DNA of 64,000 bases from NCBI GenBank assembly GCA_016709545.1, contig JADJMO010000016.1:124001-188000 (forward strand), in the 5' to 3' direction. Position 1 is the stretch's first letter, and each line of letters opens with the position of its first letter. The translations under genes were made by a program, and so were the position numbers. The stretch is from Myxococcales bacterium. Lineage in GTDB: Bacteria > Myxococcota_A > Polyangia > Polyangiales > JADJMO01. This document shows, one piece after another, positions 44,472-54,535 of the stretch. A model generated the notes under the pieces. It was not told the DNA's origin and made no database searches. It saw nothing but the letters and a program-made list of their open reading frames with translations.

Positions 44472-45605
44472 GTGACCAGACGCACCCTCGCGCTGTCGTG
44501 TGTGCTCGCCGCGTGCTCCGCGGACGAGCCCGCCCCTCTCGACGTCGACGCGGCGAGCGACGCCGCCTCGGAGACGCTCGTCGTCGACAGCGGCAGCGGA
44601 GATGCCCTCGACGCGACCGACGTCATGGATGGCGCGCGGGACTCTGCCGCCGACACCCTCGCGGACGCCGGCCGGCCGCTCGACGAGTGGGAGGCCCTGT
44701 TCCAGGAGAAGTTCGTCCCGAACACGACCCTCACCGAGCCGGCGAGCGCGAGCTACCACTGCCTCGCGACCGCCAGCGCGCTCCGCCGTGCGCGCGCCGG
44801 AGCCTCGTTCTCGCCCGCGTTCGTCGCCAAGCTCGAGGCTGCGACCAAGGCCTCTGCGGGAGCGCTCGTGGCGAGCGCCCCTACGTGGGGTGGCGATGGC
44901 TGGGGTCTCGACGCTGCGTGGGACGCGTTCGGCGACGGCACGACCAACCCCGCCACGACGGTCTACGCGTTCCAGACGGGCCTCGCCATCTGGTGCCTCG
45001 CCGAGGCGGGCGACGTCCTCGCCGATCCCGGAATGAAGGCGGTCGCGAAGAAGGCGATGGACGCGTACCGCACCGCCGCGTTCGTGGCCTACGGCAAGGG
45101 CTACCCCATCGATTGCACGAGCTGCGGCTACTTCTGGTACTCGCGCAGCAAGAGCGACGTGGGGCGCTACGTGAAGAACACCAACGTCGAGATGGCGGTC
45201 GCCGCGCTGGTCGTGGATCGATGGCAGGGCGACGCGACCAACAAGGCCGTCGGAGCCCAGGCCGCGGCGTCGCACTACGGAGAGATCGTCAGCTACTCCA
45301 ACTACGGCTACCTCGGCCGCTACGACACGAGCTACGTGGCGGGCGCGAGCCTCTTCGACGACCACAACTCGTTCGAGGTCTACCTCCTGTTCCGCGCGGG
45401 GCAGCTGCTCGCGAGCGTCTCGTTCCAGACCGCGGCCAAGACGCACTACGACGCCTACGCGCCCAAGGGGTCCACCGCGTACGTCGCCTACGCCGCGTGC
45501 CACCTCGCGCGCGTCCACGCGCCCGCGGCCAAGGCGTGTCGCGACTACGTGGCCGCGAGCGGCGCGACCAACCCTGCGGGGGTCGGCCTCGTGATGGACT
45601 ACTGA
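44472..45605 (+). CDS. lipoprotein, glycosidase-like helical fold possible
   Basis: A 377-residue lipoprotein starting at GTG with lipobox VLAACS (Cys15). An Asp/Ala-rich linker (~40 residues) is followed by an (alpha/alpha)-type helical domain: WGGDGWGLDAAWDAFGDGT, TVYAFQTGLAIWCLAEAGD and NTNVEMAVAALVVDRW. The layout resembles alpha/alpha-toroid glycan-active proteins, but no catalytic pair can be assigned. I treat function as unknown. It probably has its own leaderless-type promoter. Confidence 0.65.
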   Translation: MTRRTLALSCVLAACSADEPAPLDVDAASDAASETLVVDSGSGDALDATDVMDGARDSAADTLADAGRPLDEWEALFQEKFVPNTTLTEPASASYHCLATASALRRARAGASFSPAFVAKLEAATKASAGALVASAPTWGGDGWGLDAAWDAFGDGTTNPATTVYAFQTGLAIWCLAEAGDVLADPGMKAVAKKAMDAYRTAAFVAYGKGYPIDCTSCGYFWYSRSKSDVGRYVKNTNVEMAVAALVVDRWQGDATNKAVGAQAAASHYGEIVSYSNYGYLGRYDTSYVAGASLFDDHNSFEVYLLFRAGQLLASVSFQTAAKTHYDAYAPKGSTAYVAYAACHLARVHAPAAKACRDYVAASGATNPAGVGLVMDY

Positions 45606-45745
45606 GCGGCGCCGGCGGCCGCCGGCGGAGGTACGAGACCGCCGGCGGCGGGAACGCGGATCGCCGGTAGATCGCAGCCTCCGAGGCTGGCATGCGTCTC
45701 GCTGGGGCTCAGGGTGCACCGCCCCTTGCGGTGTACCCACCCATC

Positions 45746-46375
45746 ATGAATCCTATCCCTCGCATGACCGCCTCCTCCGACTACCTGGGGCCGAGGCCGC
45801 CGCGTGGGGAAGACCTCCCCTACGACGACGGTGAGCCGATGGAGAGCGAGCGCCATCGTGAGCAGATGCAGCTGCTCATCGACACCCTGCGCGACGCCTG
45901 GCGCGAGCGCTGGGACTACTACGTGGGCGGCAACATGGCCGTCTATTTCAGCGAGACCCAGGCGCCGGGCGCGCTCGAGGCCTACAGCCTCGACGTCCAC
46001 CGTCGCGAGTACGTCGCGCTGCCCAAGGACGAACGCGGCGCGGTGGAGTGTGCCCCGCTCGGCTTCCGGCTCGGCCCGCACGCACTGCCGTGGAAGGGGC
46101 TCGGCGGGCCGTGGTTGCGCTGGATTGACGCCGGCGGCCAGCCCCTCGACGACGCGAGCGGTCGAGCCGAGCGCGCCTCGGAGCGCGCCGACCGCGAGGC
46201 GGAGCGTGCCCAGCACGAGGCGGAACGCGCCCAGCACGAAGCGGAACGCGCCCAGCACGAAGCGGAACGCGCCCAGCACGAAGCGGCGCGTGCCGAGCGT
46301 GAGGCGGAGCGGGCCGCCAAGGCGGAGCAGGAGCTCGAGCGCTTGCGGGCCCTGATCGCGCAACGCGGCGACTGA
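45746..46375 (+). CDS. Uma2-family protein with core deletion
   Basis: A ~209-residue relative of Uma2 (PD-(D/E)XK nuclease-like). The N-terminal block (LPYDDGEPMESERHREQMQL, YVGGNMAVYFSETQ) and C-terminal block (GALEAYSLDVHRREYVAL, CAPLGFRLGP) are recognisable. The middle ~80-100 residues, with the GPDV and PDVVIE catalytic strands, are missing, joined in frame at SETQAP/GALEAY. It ends in EAERAQH repeats and a short coil. It should not be an active nuclease. Confidence 0.65.
   Translation: MNPIPRMTASSDYLGPRPPRGEDLPYDDGEPMESERHREQMQLLIDTLRDAWRERWDYYVGGNMAVYFSETQAPGALEAYSLDVHRREYVALPKDERGAVECAPLGFRLGPHALPWKGLGGPWLRWIDAGGQPLDDASGRAERASERADREAERAQHEAERAQHEAERAQHEAERAQHEAARAEREAERAAKAEQELERLRALIAQRGD
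46196..46294 (+). repeat. 21-bp tandem repeats in the Uma2-like gene
   Basis: Four units of 21 bp (46196, 46217, 46238, 46259) plus a partial fifth encode EAERAQH heptads. Such tails are common in Uma2 proteins and vary in number by slippage. Confidence 0.75.
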
Positions 46376-46497
46376 CCCACGACGGGGTGCCTCGGTGGGC
46401 CGCTGAAAGGTCACGCGGTTTCCCCCGTTGGGAGAAGGCGCGCCTTTGCGTACCATCCCCGTCACGAACCGCTTCGTCGCGGCCACCTGGAGGTCAC

Positions 46498-48279
46498 ATG
46501 CGTCGTCTCGTCCTCGGCTCCCTCGTCGCTCTCGGGCTCTCCACCGCAGCCCCCCGCGACGCGGAGGCGTTCTGCGGCTTCTTCGTCGCCCCCGGCGACA
46601 AGCCGCTCTACAACGACGCCACGATGGTCGCGCTGATGCGCGAGGGCACCCGCACCGCCCTGACCATGTCCAACACCTACAAGGGGCCCGCCGCGGACTT
46701 CGCGATGGTCGTCCCGGTGCCCGTCGTCCTCCAGAAGGAGAACGTGCGGGTCCTCAACAAGAGCGTGTTCACGCGGCTCGAGACCCTCTCGGCGCCCCGC
46801 CTCGTCGAGTACTGGGAGCAGGACCCCTGCAACCCGTATCCGCCTCCGCAAGCGATGCCGGCCCCGCCGACGAAGCCCACCGCGGTGATGAAGTCGGGTG
46901 GCGCGGGCGCCGACAAGGACTACGGCGTCAAGATCGAGGCCAAGTTCGAGGTCGGCGAGTACCAGATCCTCGTGCTGTCCGCGAAGCAGTCCGATGGCCT
47001 CGAGTCGTGGCTGCACGACAACAAGTACAACATCCCCAAGGGCGCCTCGACCGCCCTCGCTCCCTACATCAAGGAGCAGATGAAGTTCTTCGTCGCCAAG
47101 ATCGACGTCAAGAAGGTGCAGATGGACGCGCAAGGCGTGGCCCAGCTCTCGCCGCTCCGGTTCCACTACGAGACGAACGACTTCCGTCTGCCGGTGCGGC
47201 TCGGGCTGCTCAATGCCCAGGGCCGGCAGGATCTCATCATCTTCACGCTGTCCAAACAGTCGCGGTACGAGGTCGCGAACTATCCCAACGTCTTCATCCC
47301 GACCAACCTCGAGGTGAGCGACGACACCCGCAAGTCGTTCGCGCCGTTCTACGCGGCGCTGTTCGACGAGGCGGTGAACAAGGGGCAAGGGAAGGGCATC
47401 GTCACCGAATACGCCTGGACCACGCCGTTCTTCTCGTACGGCGGCGGCATGAAGTGCGACCCGTGCCCGCCGGAGCCGCTGACCGACAACAACGACCTCG
47501 CCGCGCTGGGTGGCGACGTGCTGCTCGGGATGGGAGCGCCGCCGCCGCCTCCGCTCCCGCCGCAGCCGCCCCCGGGTCCCGGGGCCCCCAAGCCGATGCC
47601 GATGCCGAGCAAGCCGATGCCGCCGTGGGGCGGTGGCTGGGGCGGCGGCTTCAACATGGTGCTCACGCGCCTGCACGCGCGGTACGACTCCACCTCGCTC
47701 ACCGACGACCTGGTCTTCAAGACGGCCGACGCGATCGTGGGTGGTCGCGAGCACGTGGTCGACGACAAGGGCGCCATCGAGAAGGGCGCGCAGCCCGCAC
47801 CGCAGAACAATTTCCAGGCGCGCTACATCATCCGCCACGCGTGGACCGGCGCCATCAAGTGCAAGAACCCGCAGCGCGGGATCTGGGGCGGGCCGCCCGG
47901 CACGTGGGGCGCGCCGCCTCCGCCCGCGCCGGCCAAGGGGCTCGCGTCGGTGCCGCGCGGCGCCATCAAGCTCGCGTCGTTCCTCAAGGCGGGCATGCCC
48001 GCGTTCGACGTGAAGATGCCCGGGCCGCTCGCCATCCCACCGCCCGCGGTGCCTTCGAGCAGCACCACCGAGGACGCGGGGGCGCCGGCGTCCAGCGCGG
48101 AGGTCGACGCCTCGGTGCCGCCCGTGGCCTCGGCCAGCGCGGCGCCGTCGGTGGCTCCCGTGGAGCCGAGCTCACGTGGGTGCGGGTGCTCGATGCCGGG
48201 TGGCGCCGGGTCCGCGGTCGGGTTCGGCGCGACGGGCGTGGCCCTCGCGATCGGCCTCGCCCGCCGCCGTCGTCGCTGA
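46498..48279 (+). CDS. DUF2330 protein with MYXO-CTERM-like tail
   Basis: A 593-residue exported protein. After the signal peptide comes the DUF2330 start FCGFFVAPGDKPLYNDATMV, then LTMSNTYKGPAADFAMVVPVP. The middle carries Pro- and Gly-rich loops. The last ~30 residues (GCGCSMPGGAG, a hydrophobic helix, then RRRRR) fit the MYXO-CTERM sorting signal that anchors proteins to the surface of myxobacteria. The function of the family is unknown. Confidence 0.85.
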   Translation: MRRLVLGSLVALGLSTAAPRDAEAFCGFFVAPGDKPLYNDATMVALMREGTRTALTMSNTYKGPAADFAMVVPVPVVLQKENVRVLNKSVFTRLETLSAPRLVEYWEQDPCNPYPPPQAMPAPPTKPTAVMKSGGAGADKDYGVKIEAKFEVGEYQILVLSAKQSDGLESWLHDNKYNIPKGASTALAPYIKEQMKFFVAKIDVKKVQMDAQGVAQLSPLRFHYETNDFRLPVRLGLLNAQGRQDLIIFTLSKQSRYEVANYPNVFIPTNLEVSDDTRKSFAPFYAALFDEAVNKGQGKGIVTEYAWTTPFFSYGGGMKCDPCPPEPLTDNNDLAALGGDVLLGMGAPPPPPLPPQPPPGPGAPKPMPMPSKPMPPWGGGWGGGFNMVLTRLHARYDSTSLTDDLVFKTADAIVGGREHVVDDKGAIEKGAQPAPQNNFQARYIIRHAWTGAIKCKNPQRGIWGGPPGTWGAPPPPAPAKGLASVPRGAIKLASFLKAGMPAFDVKMPGPLAIPPPAVPSSSTTEDAGAPASSAEVDASVPPVASASAAPSVAPVEPSSRGCGCSMPGGAGSAVGFGATGVALAIGLARRRRR

Positions 48280-48321
48280 GGTCCGGAGCTGGATCGGCAC
48301 GTTTTTTCGCAGGCGGGCCGG

Positions 48322-48348
48322 TTGTTATCTAAAAATTTGGATTAGAGT
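48322..48348 (+). promoter_or_regulatory. AT-rich promoter region
   Basis: A run of AT-rich bases, unusual here, includes TTGTTA (48322-48327) and TAGAGT (48343-48348) with a short 15-nt spacer, 9 nt before ATG 48358. A T6 run lies at 48302-48307. Confidence 0.35.
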
Positions 48349-48357
48349 ACAAGAGCG

Positions 48358-49377
48358 ATGTCGCTCTTCACTCCGCACCCGCTCGCCCTCGAGACGGCCT
48401 ACTCCGAGCTGAAGCGCCAGCCCTCGGAGCAGACGCTGCTCCTCGCGGGCACGCCCGGCTCGGTGGGCCCGCGCGAGGTCGACGGGCGGCCCTTCCTCTA
48501 CCGCCAGTTCTACGACGCCCTCGGGAAGAAGCGCGCCGACTACCTAGGGCGAGCGGAGGACCCGACGGTCCAGGCCCGCGCCGACCTCGTCCGCGAGGCC
48601 ATCACGATCACCCTGGGGCTGCTCGAGCAGGCCCGGTTCCTGGCGCGTCAGGGCTACGTCCGCGCCGATACGCCCTCCACGGCCGTGGTGACCGCCAGCG
48701 CTCGACGGGGCCTGTTCCAGCACGGCGCGGTGCTGGTCGGCTCGCACGCCTACGGGGTGGTGCTCAACGAGCTCGGCGTGAAGGCCGCGGCCTTTCGCAC
48801 GGCGGACGTCGACATCGCTCGAGGCCCGGCGCTCTCGACGAACGTCTCGTTCGCCGAGGTGCTGGAGGAGTCGTTGGTTCCGCTCTCCCCGGTCCTCGGC
48901 TTCGACCGCAAGGCGCCACGCACCACCTGGAAAGCCCCGGGCCGCGACGGGCTGCGCGTAGACCTGCTCGTCCCGGCGGTCGGCAAGGACGTCGGCGTGC
49001 GCGCTGTGCCCGAGCTCTCCACGCATGCCACGGCCTTGCCTCACCTCGACTACCTCCTCGTCGATCCGTTGGACGCCGTCCTGCTCGGCCGAGAGGCGGT
49101 CGTCCCGGTGCGCGTGCCCCAGCCCGCTCGCTTCGCCTGGCACAAGATGCTCGTCTCCCAGCTGCGCACCAGCACGAGCGACAAGCGGAACAAGGACGTC
49201 CACCAGGCCGCGGTGCTCTTCGCGGTGCTGGCCGTTCGCGAGCCCGAGGCGCTGGCGGAGGCGTTCCATGCGGTCCCCGATCAGAAGCGGACCCGCGTGG
49301 CGAGCTCACGGGTGCGCGAGCTGCTCGAGGAGGAGGGGCACGAGCGGGCCGTCGAGTTCCTCGGAGACCTCGTGTAG
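48358..49377 (+). CDS. GSU2403-type nucleotidyltransferase-fold protein
   Basis: A 339-residue protein similar in pattern to the GSU2403 family of nucleotidyltransferase-fold proteins: VLVGSHAYGVVLNELGV, the acidic strand FRTADVDIAR, LRVDLLVPAV and the later FAWHKMLVSQLR. The two acidic residues of the DxD-type site are present (DVDIA). Members are found in toxin-antitoxin-like or defence-associated settings, but no clear partner gene lies here. The flanking sequence is AT-rich, which may hint at transfer. Confidence 0.6.
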   Translation: MSLFTPHPLALETAYSELKRQPSEQTLLLAGTPGSVGPREVDGRPFLYRQFYDALGKKRADYLGRAEDPTVQARADLVREAITITLGLLEQARFLARQGYVRADTPSTAVVTASARRGLFQHGAVLVGSHAYGVVLNELGVKAAAFRTADVDIARGPALSTNVSFAEVLEESLVPLSPVLGFDRKAPRTTWKAPGRDGLRVDLLVPAVGKDVGVRAVPELSTHATALPHLDYLLVDPLDAVLLGREAVVPVRVPQPARFAWHKMLVSQLRTSTSDKRNKDVHQAAVLFAVLAVREPEALAEAFHAVPDQKRTRVASSRVRELLEEEGHERAVEFLGDLV

Positions 49378-49393
49378 CCGGCACGCGCTCCGT

Positions 49394-50200
49394 TCACTTC
49401 GCGGCAAAATCGCAGATGCGGCCGAGCAGCGAGGCGTCGACGTCGAAGAGGTCGTTGTGTCCGCCGCCGGGCACCGTGATCAGCGTTCCATCGAGGGCCT
49501 TGGCCACGGTGACCCCCATGTCGTACGGCACCACCTCGTCGGCGGTGCCGTGGACCACCAGCGTGGGCAGGTGGATCGCGGGCGCCTTCGAGAGCGTGTC
49601 GAACTTGTCGCGCACGATCAGCGAGATCGGCAGGAACGGCGCGAACCGCGCGCCGACGGCGGGCAACGAGGTGAACGGGGTCACGAGCACGAGCGCGCTG
49701 CCCTTGCCCCGCTTCGCCATCTCGCTCGCCACGCCGGTGCCGATCGAGGTCCCGTACAGCACCATCGTGGCCGCGCCGACCCCCCGCGCCGCGAGCGCAT
49801 CCAGGACGGCGGCGGCGTCGGTGTAGAGGCCCTCCTCGCTCGGTGAGGTGCCACCCGAGATTCCATAACCTCGATATTCGATCAGCACGACGCCGAGGCC
49901 GCGGGACCGGAGGGCACCCGCGCGCTCGTCCCCTTCGTGGATCACCGCCGCGTTCCCGTGGAAGTGCGCGACCGTGCGTTTGCCCGGCGCCGCGGGCCAG
50001 TAGTAGGCGTGCGCGACGAAGCCGTCGGGCGTCTTGACCTCGAGGAGCTCTCCGGACGCGGGCTTGCCCGTCTGGAACGTCTTCGGCGCCGGGAACACCG
50101 CGAGCCGCGCGAGGCTGCAAGCCGCCACGTAGAGCGTCAGCAGGGCGACCGCCGTGATGGCGGCGGCGCGGAGCCAGCGGAGTCGGCGCGGCACCGTCAT
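49394..50200 (-). CDS. alpha/beta hydrolase, membrane-anchored
   Basis: A 268-residue hydrolase with an N-terminal membrane helix. The oxyanion block is FHGNAAV, the nucleophile is Ser in YGTSIGTG (about residue 150), the acid is in HGTADEVVPY and the His is in GGGHNDLF. This pattern is close to ABHD17/YfhR-type serine hydrolases. The substrate is unknown. Its start (ATG 50200) overlaps the stop of the sulfatase, so the two are co-transcribed. Confidence 0.82.
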   Translation of the reverse strand: MTVPRRLRWLRAAAITAVALLTLYVAACSLARLAVFPAPKTFQTGKPASGELLEVKTPDGFVAHAYYWPAAPGKRTVAHFHGNAAVIHEGDERAGALRSRGLGVVLIEYRGYGISGGTSPSEEGLYTDAAAVLDALAARGVGAATMVLYGTSIGTGVASEMAKRGKGSALVLVTPFTSLPAVGARFAPFLPISLIVRDKFDTLSKAPAIHLPTLVVHGTADEVVPYDMGVTVAKALDGTLITVPGGGHNDLFDVDASLLGRICDFAAK

Positions 50201-52314
50201 GGTCTAGCCGAGAGGTGGGCCGCGAGCCCGTCGAGCATGCGCTTCGATGCCCTGCCGAGCTCGAAGCCGAGCAGCCGGCCGGCGATGCGCGCCCCGGGGA
50301 AGCGCCGCGGCTCGAGGGTGGTGGTCAGCGTGACGTGCGTGGCCTCGCCTCGCGCAGCGAGCCGCCAGGCGTTCTCGACCGACCGCACGAGCGGCGGCAG
50401 CCCCTCGATGGCGTAGGCGAGCTCGAGGGCCGGCTCGCAGGTGCGCACGCGTTCGGTCAGCGTGAGCGGCCCCACCTTCACCTTGCGGACGCTGCCTACC
50501 CGCAGTGGCCCGTGGTCTTCGCGGTGGGCGCGAACGACGTCCGGAGCCCACGCGGCGATCGCCCCGAACTCCGCCAGCGTGGCCCAGACGTCTCCGACCC
50601 TGGCCTTCACCACGCGCTCGCGTCGGAACGAGAGAGCGCCCTCGCGGACCACCTGGCGCGGCCACGGGGTGTTGCGCGCCGGCACCGCCCGCGCGCGCTC
50701 GCTCGCCAGCGCGGCGACCAGGTGCGCGAACACACGAGGCTGCGTCTTCGCTCGGTTCTCGGCCTCGATCGGGTCGCGCTCGAGGTCGTAGAGCTCCCAC
50801 TCGTCGGGGTGATTCCCCTGCTCGTCGAAGCTGCGCACCAGCTTCCACAGGTGTCCGCCGCCACCGTCCGCCTCTGCGACGCGCGCCACGATCGACTCGA
50901 AGCTGGCGCCGACGTGCGACGGCGCGTGGATGCGCGGCGGCAAGCCCAGATCCGGCAGCCCGAGCCGGCGCCACACCAGCGCGCCGTCGCTCGGCCCGTC
51001 GAGCACGTCGTCGCGGGTCATCGTGTACACGGCGCGCGCGCGATCCGACGGCGCGCCGGCGAGGACCTGCGGCGACAGGTCGCGGCCGGGCAGGGGGTGG
51101 ACCTCGGTGAACGACCGGCGCAGCTCGGTCGCGAGTGCGCCCTCGTCGAGGCCGGCGACCGAGAGCAGCGTGGGCACGAGGTCCACGTGGCTCGTCGGCA
51201 TGTCGGAGACGACCCGCGACGCGGTGGCGAACGCGCCGAGACCGACCATCGTGAAGGGGACCCGCGTGGCCTCGTCGTAGAGGTTGAACCACTTCTGGTG
51301 CAGCCCGCCGTGGGCGCCGAGCAGCTCGCCGTGGTCGGCGGTGTGGACCAGCACCACGTGCTCCGAGCCCGTCGTCACGACTTCGCGCACCCGATCGAGC
51401 GGCGGATCCACCTCGGCGTGCAGGCGCAGGTAGAGATCGCGGTAGGCCTGCGCGCGGTGGCGGTAGATCCGCTCGACCGCGAACGCGGGCCCGTAGGCAG
51501 ACGCATACGCGCGTCGATACGCCGCCTGCGCCGCGGGCTTGTGCGCTAGGTCTTCGTCCACCGTCGGCGAGGCGGGCACCTTCGGAGGATCGCGGAACGA
51601 GGGCGCGAGCGGGCTCTTGCGCGCCCACGCCGGGAAGAAGCAGACGTCGTGTGGGTTGACGAAGCTCACGACGAGCAGGAACGGTCGCAGCGCCGCCGTC
51701 TCCCCGGCCCGCCGACGCGCGTACCTGTCGCGCAACCACGCGACCACGCGGTTCGCGATCAGCGGGTCGCGCACGAGGCCGAGGTCGGCCGTGCGGGCGC
51801 CGTGCGGCTCGGGCCCGACCCACCCCGAGAACCCGAACGGCGCGAGCGGATCGGCCTCGAGGTACGCGCGCACCGCGTCGGGCAACACGGCGCCGTCGGC
51901 GGTGTTGGTCGCGAGGCGCTCGCCCGTCTCGGGGTGCACGAGGTCGGCGTGGCTCACGTGCCACTTGCCGTCGTAGTGGGTGTCGTAGCCGCCCGCGCGG
52001 AACCAGTGGCCGAGGGTCGGCACCTCGTTCGGGCGCAGCCAGCGCATGCGTGGGTCGTCGGCCAGCTTGGCCATGCCGTCGGTCTGGGTCACGCCGTGCA
52101 CGTCGGGGTAGTGGCCGGTGAGCAGCGTGGGCCGGCTCGGGACGCACGCGAGCGAGCCGGTGTAGTGCCGCGTGAAGGAGACCCCGTGCTCGGCGAACCA
52201 GCGCCGACCGACCAGCACTTCGTTCCGCCACCGCGCGAGGGCCGCGTCCTCGTAGGGCGGCGGCGCGCGCTCCTGGTCGGTCAGGATCACCACGACGTCG
52301 GGTCGGGGGCTCAT
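50197..52314 (-). CDS. sulfatase fused to an SRPBCC domain
   Basis: A 705-residue protein. Residues 1 to about 560 form a type I sulfatase: the metal Asp in VVILTDQ, the formylglycine motif CVPSR (Cys57), GKWHVSH and HTADHGELLGAHG. The C-terminal ~140 residues (KARVGDVWATLAEFGAIAAW, GSVRKVKVGPLTLTERV, ending HVTLTTTLEPRR) look like an SRPBCC/polyketide-cyclase-type ligand-binding domain. No signal peptide is visible, so it may be cytoplasmic. The fusion is unusual. Confidence 0.8.
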   Translation of the reverse strand: MSPRPDVVVILTDQERAPPPYEDAALARWRNEVLVGRRWFAEHGVSFTRHYTGSLACVPSRPTLLTGHYPDVHGVTQTDGMAKLADDPRMRWLRPNEVPTLGHWFRAGGYDTHYDGKWHVSHADLVHPETGERLATNTADGAVLPDAVRAYLEADPLAPFGFSGWVGPEPHGARTADLGLVRDPLIANRVVAWLRDRYARRRAGETAALRPFLLVVSFVNPHDVCFFPAWARKSPLAPSFRDPPKVPASPTVDEDLAHKPAAQAAYRRAYASAYGPAFAVERIYRHRAQAYRDLYLRLHAEVDPPLDRVREVVTTGSEHVVLVHTADHGELLGAHGGLHQKWFNLYDEATRVPFTMVGLGAFATASRVVSDMPTSHVDLVPTLLSVAGLDEGALATELRRSFTEVHPLPGRDLSPQVLAGAPSDRARAVYTMTRDDVLDGPSDGALVWRRLGLPDLGLPPRIHAPSHVGASFESIVARVAEADGGGGHLWKLVRSFDEQGNHPDEWELYDLERDPIEAENRAKTQPRVFAHLVAALASERARAVPARNTPWPRQVVREGALSFRRERVVKARVGDVWATLAEFGAIAAWAPDVVRAHREDHGPLRVGSVRKVKVGPLTLTERVRTCEPALELAYAIEGLPPLVRSVENAWRLAARGEATHVTLTTTLEPRRFPGARIAGRLLGFELGRASKRMLDGLAAHLSARP

Positions 52315-52332
52315 TCCCCGAGTTCTACCGGG

Positions 52333-53145
52333 TCAGGGCTGCGGCACCAGGATCTTGTCCGGGTCCGCGAGGAACTCGAAGTGCATGGTGTCCTGCAGGG
52401 TGTCGTGCCCGAGCCAGTAGAAGCCGTATTTCTCGAACACCTCGACCCAGCACTGCGGCATCACCATGCGCTCGTAGATGCTCTTGACCTTCTTCTTGCA
52501 GAGCGGGTGCTTCTTCCACTTGGTGACGCACCCACAGCAGGAATTGAGCGTGGGGTCGATGTCGATGGCGATGCCGTAGAGGTGGTTGGTCACCTCGCCG
52601 CCCTGGTAGGTGTTGTGGTCGCGGATGCCCGCGAGCGCGCCCGGCTTGTACTTGTCCTTGGCGCAGGCCACCTTGAGCTCCGCCTCGACGCAGGCGAGCG
52701 CGGGGACCACGCGCTTGTGCATGCGGACCGAGAGGCCCATGAAGGTGGTGTCGACGGCCTGCTCGTGGGGCGTCTTGCTGTTCCAGTCCGGGTCGCCGTG
52801 CGGCTTCACGTAGCCGTACTGCTTGCTCCGCCACTCGAGGGTCTTCTGGTGGGCGGCCTTGTGGCTCCCGACCGGGATGTAGCTCCCGCGGATCAGCCAG
52901 GGAAACGCTGTCTGTGCGTTGCACACGAGCTTGGGAGGCGCGCTGGATGCGCTGGGTGCGACCGAAGCCGAGGCCGAGACCACCGCGCTGTCGCTCACCG
53001 AGGCGCTGACGCTCGGCGAAGGGCTCGCCGAGGGCGCGGCGCTGCTCGTGGCCGGCGGCGCGGTGACCTTCGGCGGGGCAGGGGCCGTCGCCGCGCAAGC
53101 GACTCCACACGCGACGGCCAGCAGCGGCCCGACGACGCCACGCAC
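52333..53145 (-). CDS. M15-family peptidase-like lipoprotein
   Basis: A 270-residue exported protein (Cys-containing signal end GVAC, Cys17) with a Ser/Ala/Pro linker. The C-terminal domain has the zinc-peptidase pattern of M15 D-Ala-D-Ala carboxypeptidases: NHLYGIAIDID (His and Asp ligands) and DTMHFEF (third ligand). Extra Cys residues in CCGCVTKWKKHPLC and KVACAKDK suggest disulfides. It is a likely cell-wall enzyme; it lies beside murA. Confidence 0.75.
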   Translation of the reverse strand: MRGVVGPLLAVACGVACAATAPAPPKVTAPPATSSAAPSASPSPSVSASVSDSAVVSASASVAPSASSAPPKLVCNAQTAFPWLIRGSYIPVGSHKAAHQKTLEWRSKQYGYVKPHGDPDWNSKTPHEQAVDTTFMGLSVRMHKRVVPALACVEAELKVACAKDKYKPGALAGIRDHNTYQGGEVTNHLYGIAIDIDPTLNSCCGCVTKWKKHPLCKKKVKSIYERMVMPQCWVEVFEKYGFYWLGHDTLQDTMHFEFLADPDKILVPQP

Positions 53146-53149
53146 GGCC

Positions 53150-54433
<1,284 letters not shown>

Positions 54434-54535
54434 CCACGAACGCTTAGACGGGGGGGCGGGCGGGGCCAAGAGATCGGGTGTCCGGGCGGGCTGGGCGAAA
54501 GCGGTCAGAACCTGTAACACTGCAAATGCAGCCAC

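Noticed and set aside
46196..46294. Tandem repeats that could suggest a CRISPR-like array
   Set aside because: Units are contiguous 21-bp codon-aligned repeats without spacers, encoding heptads.
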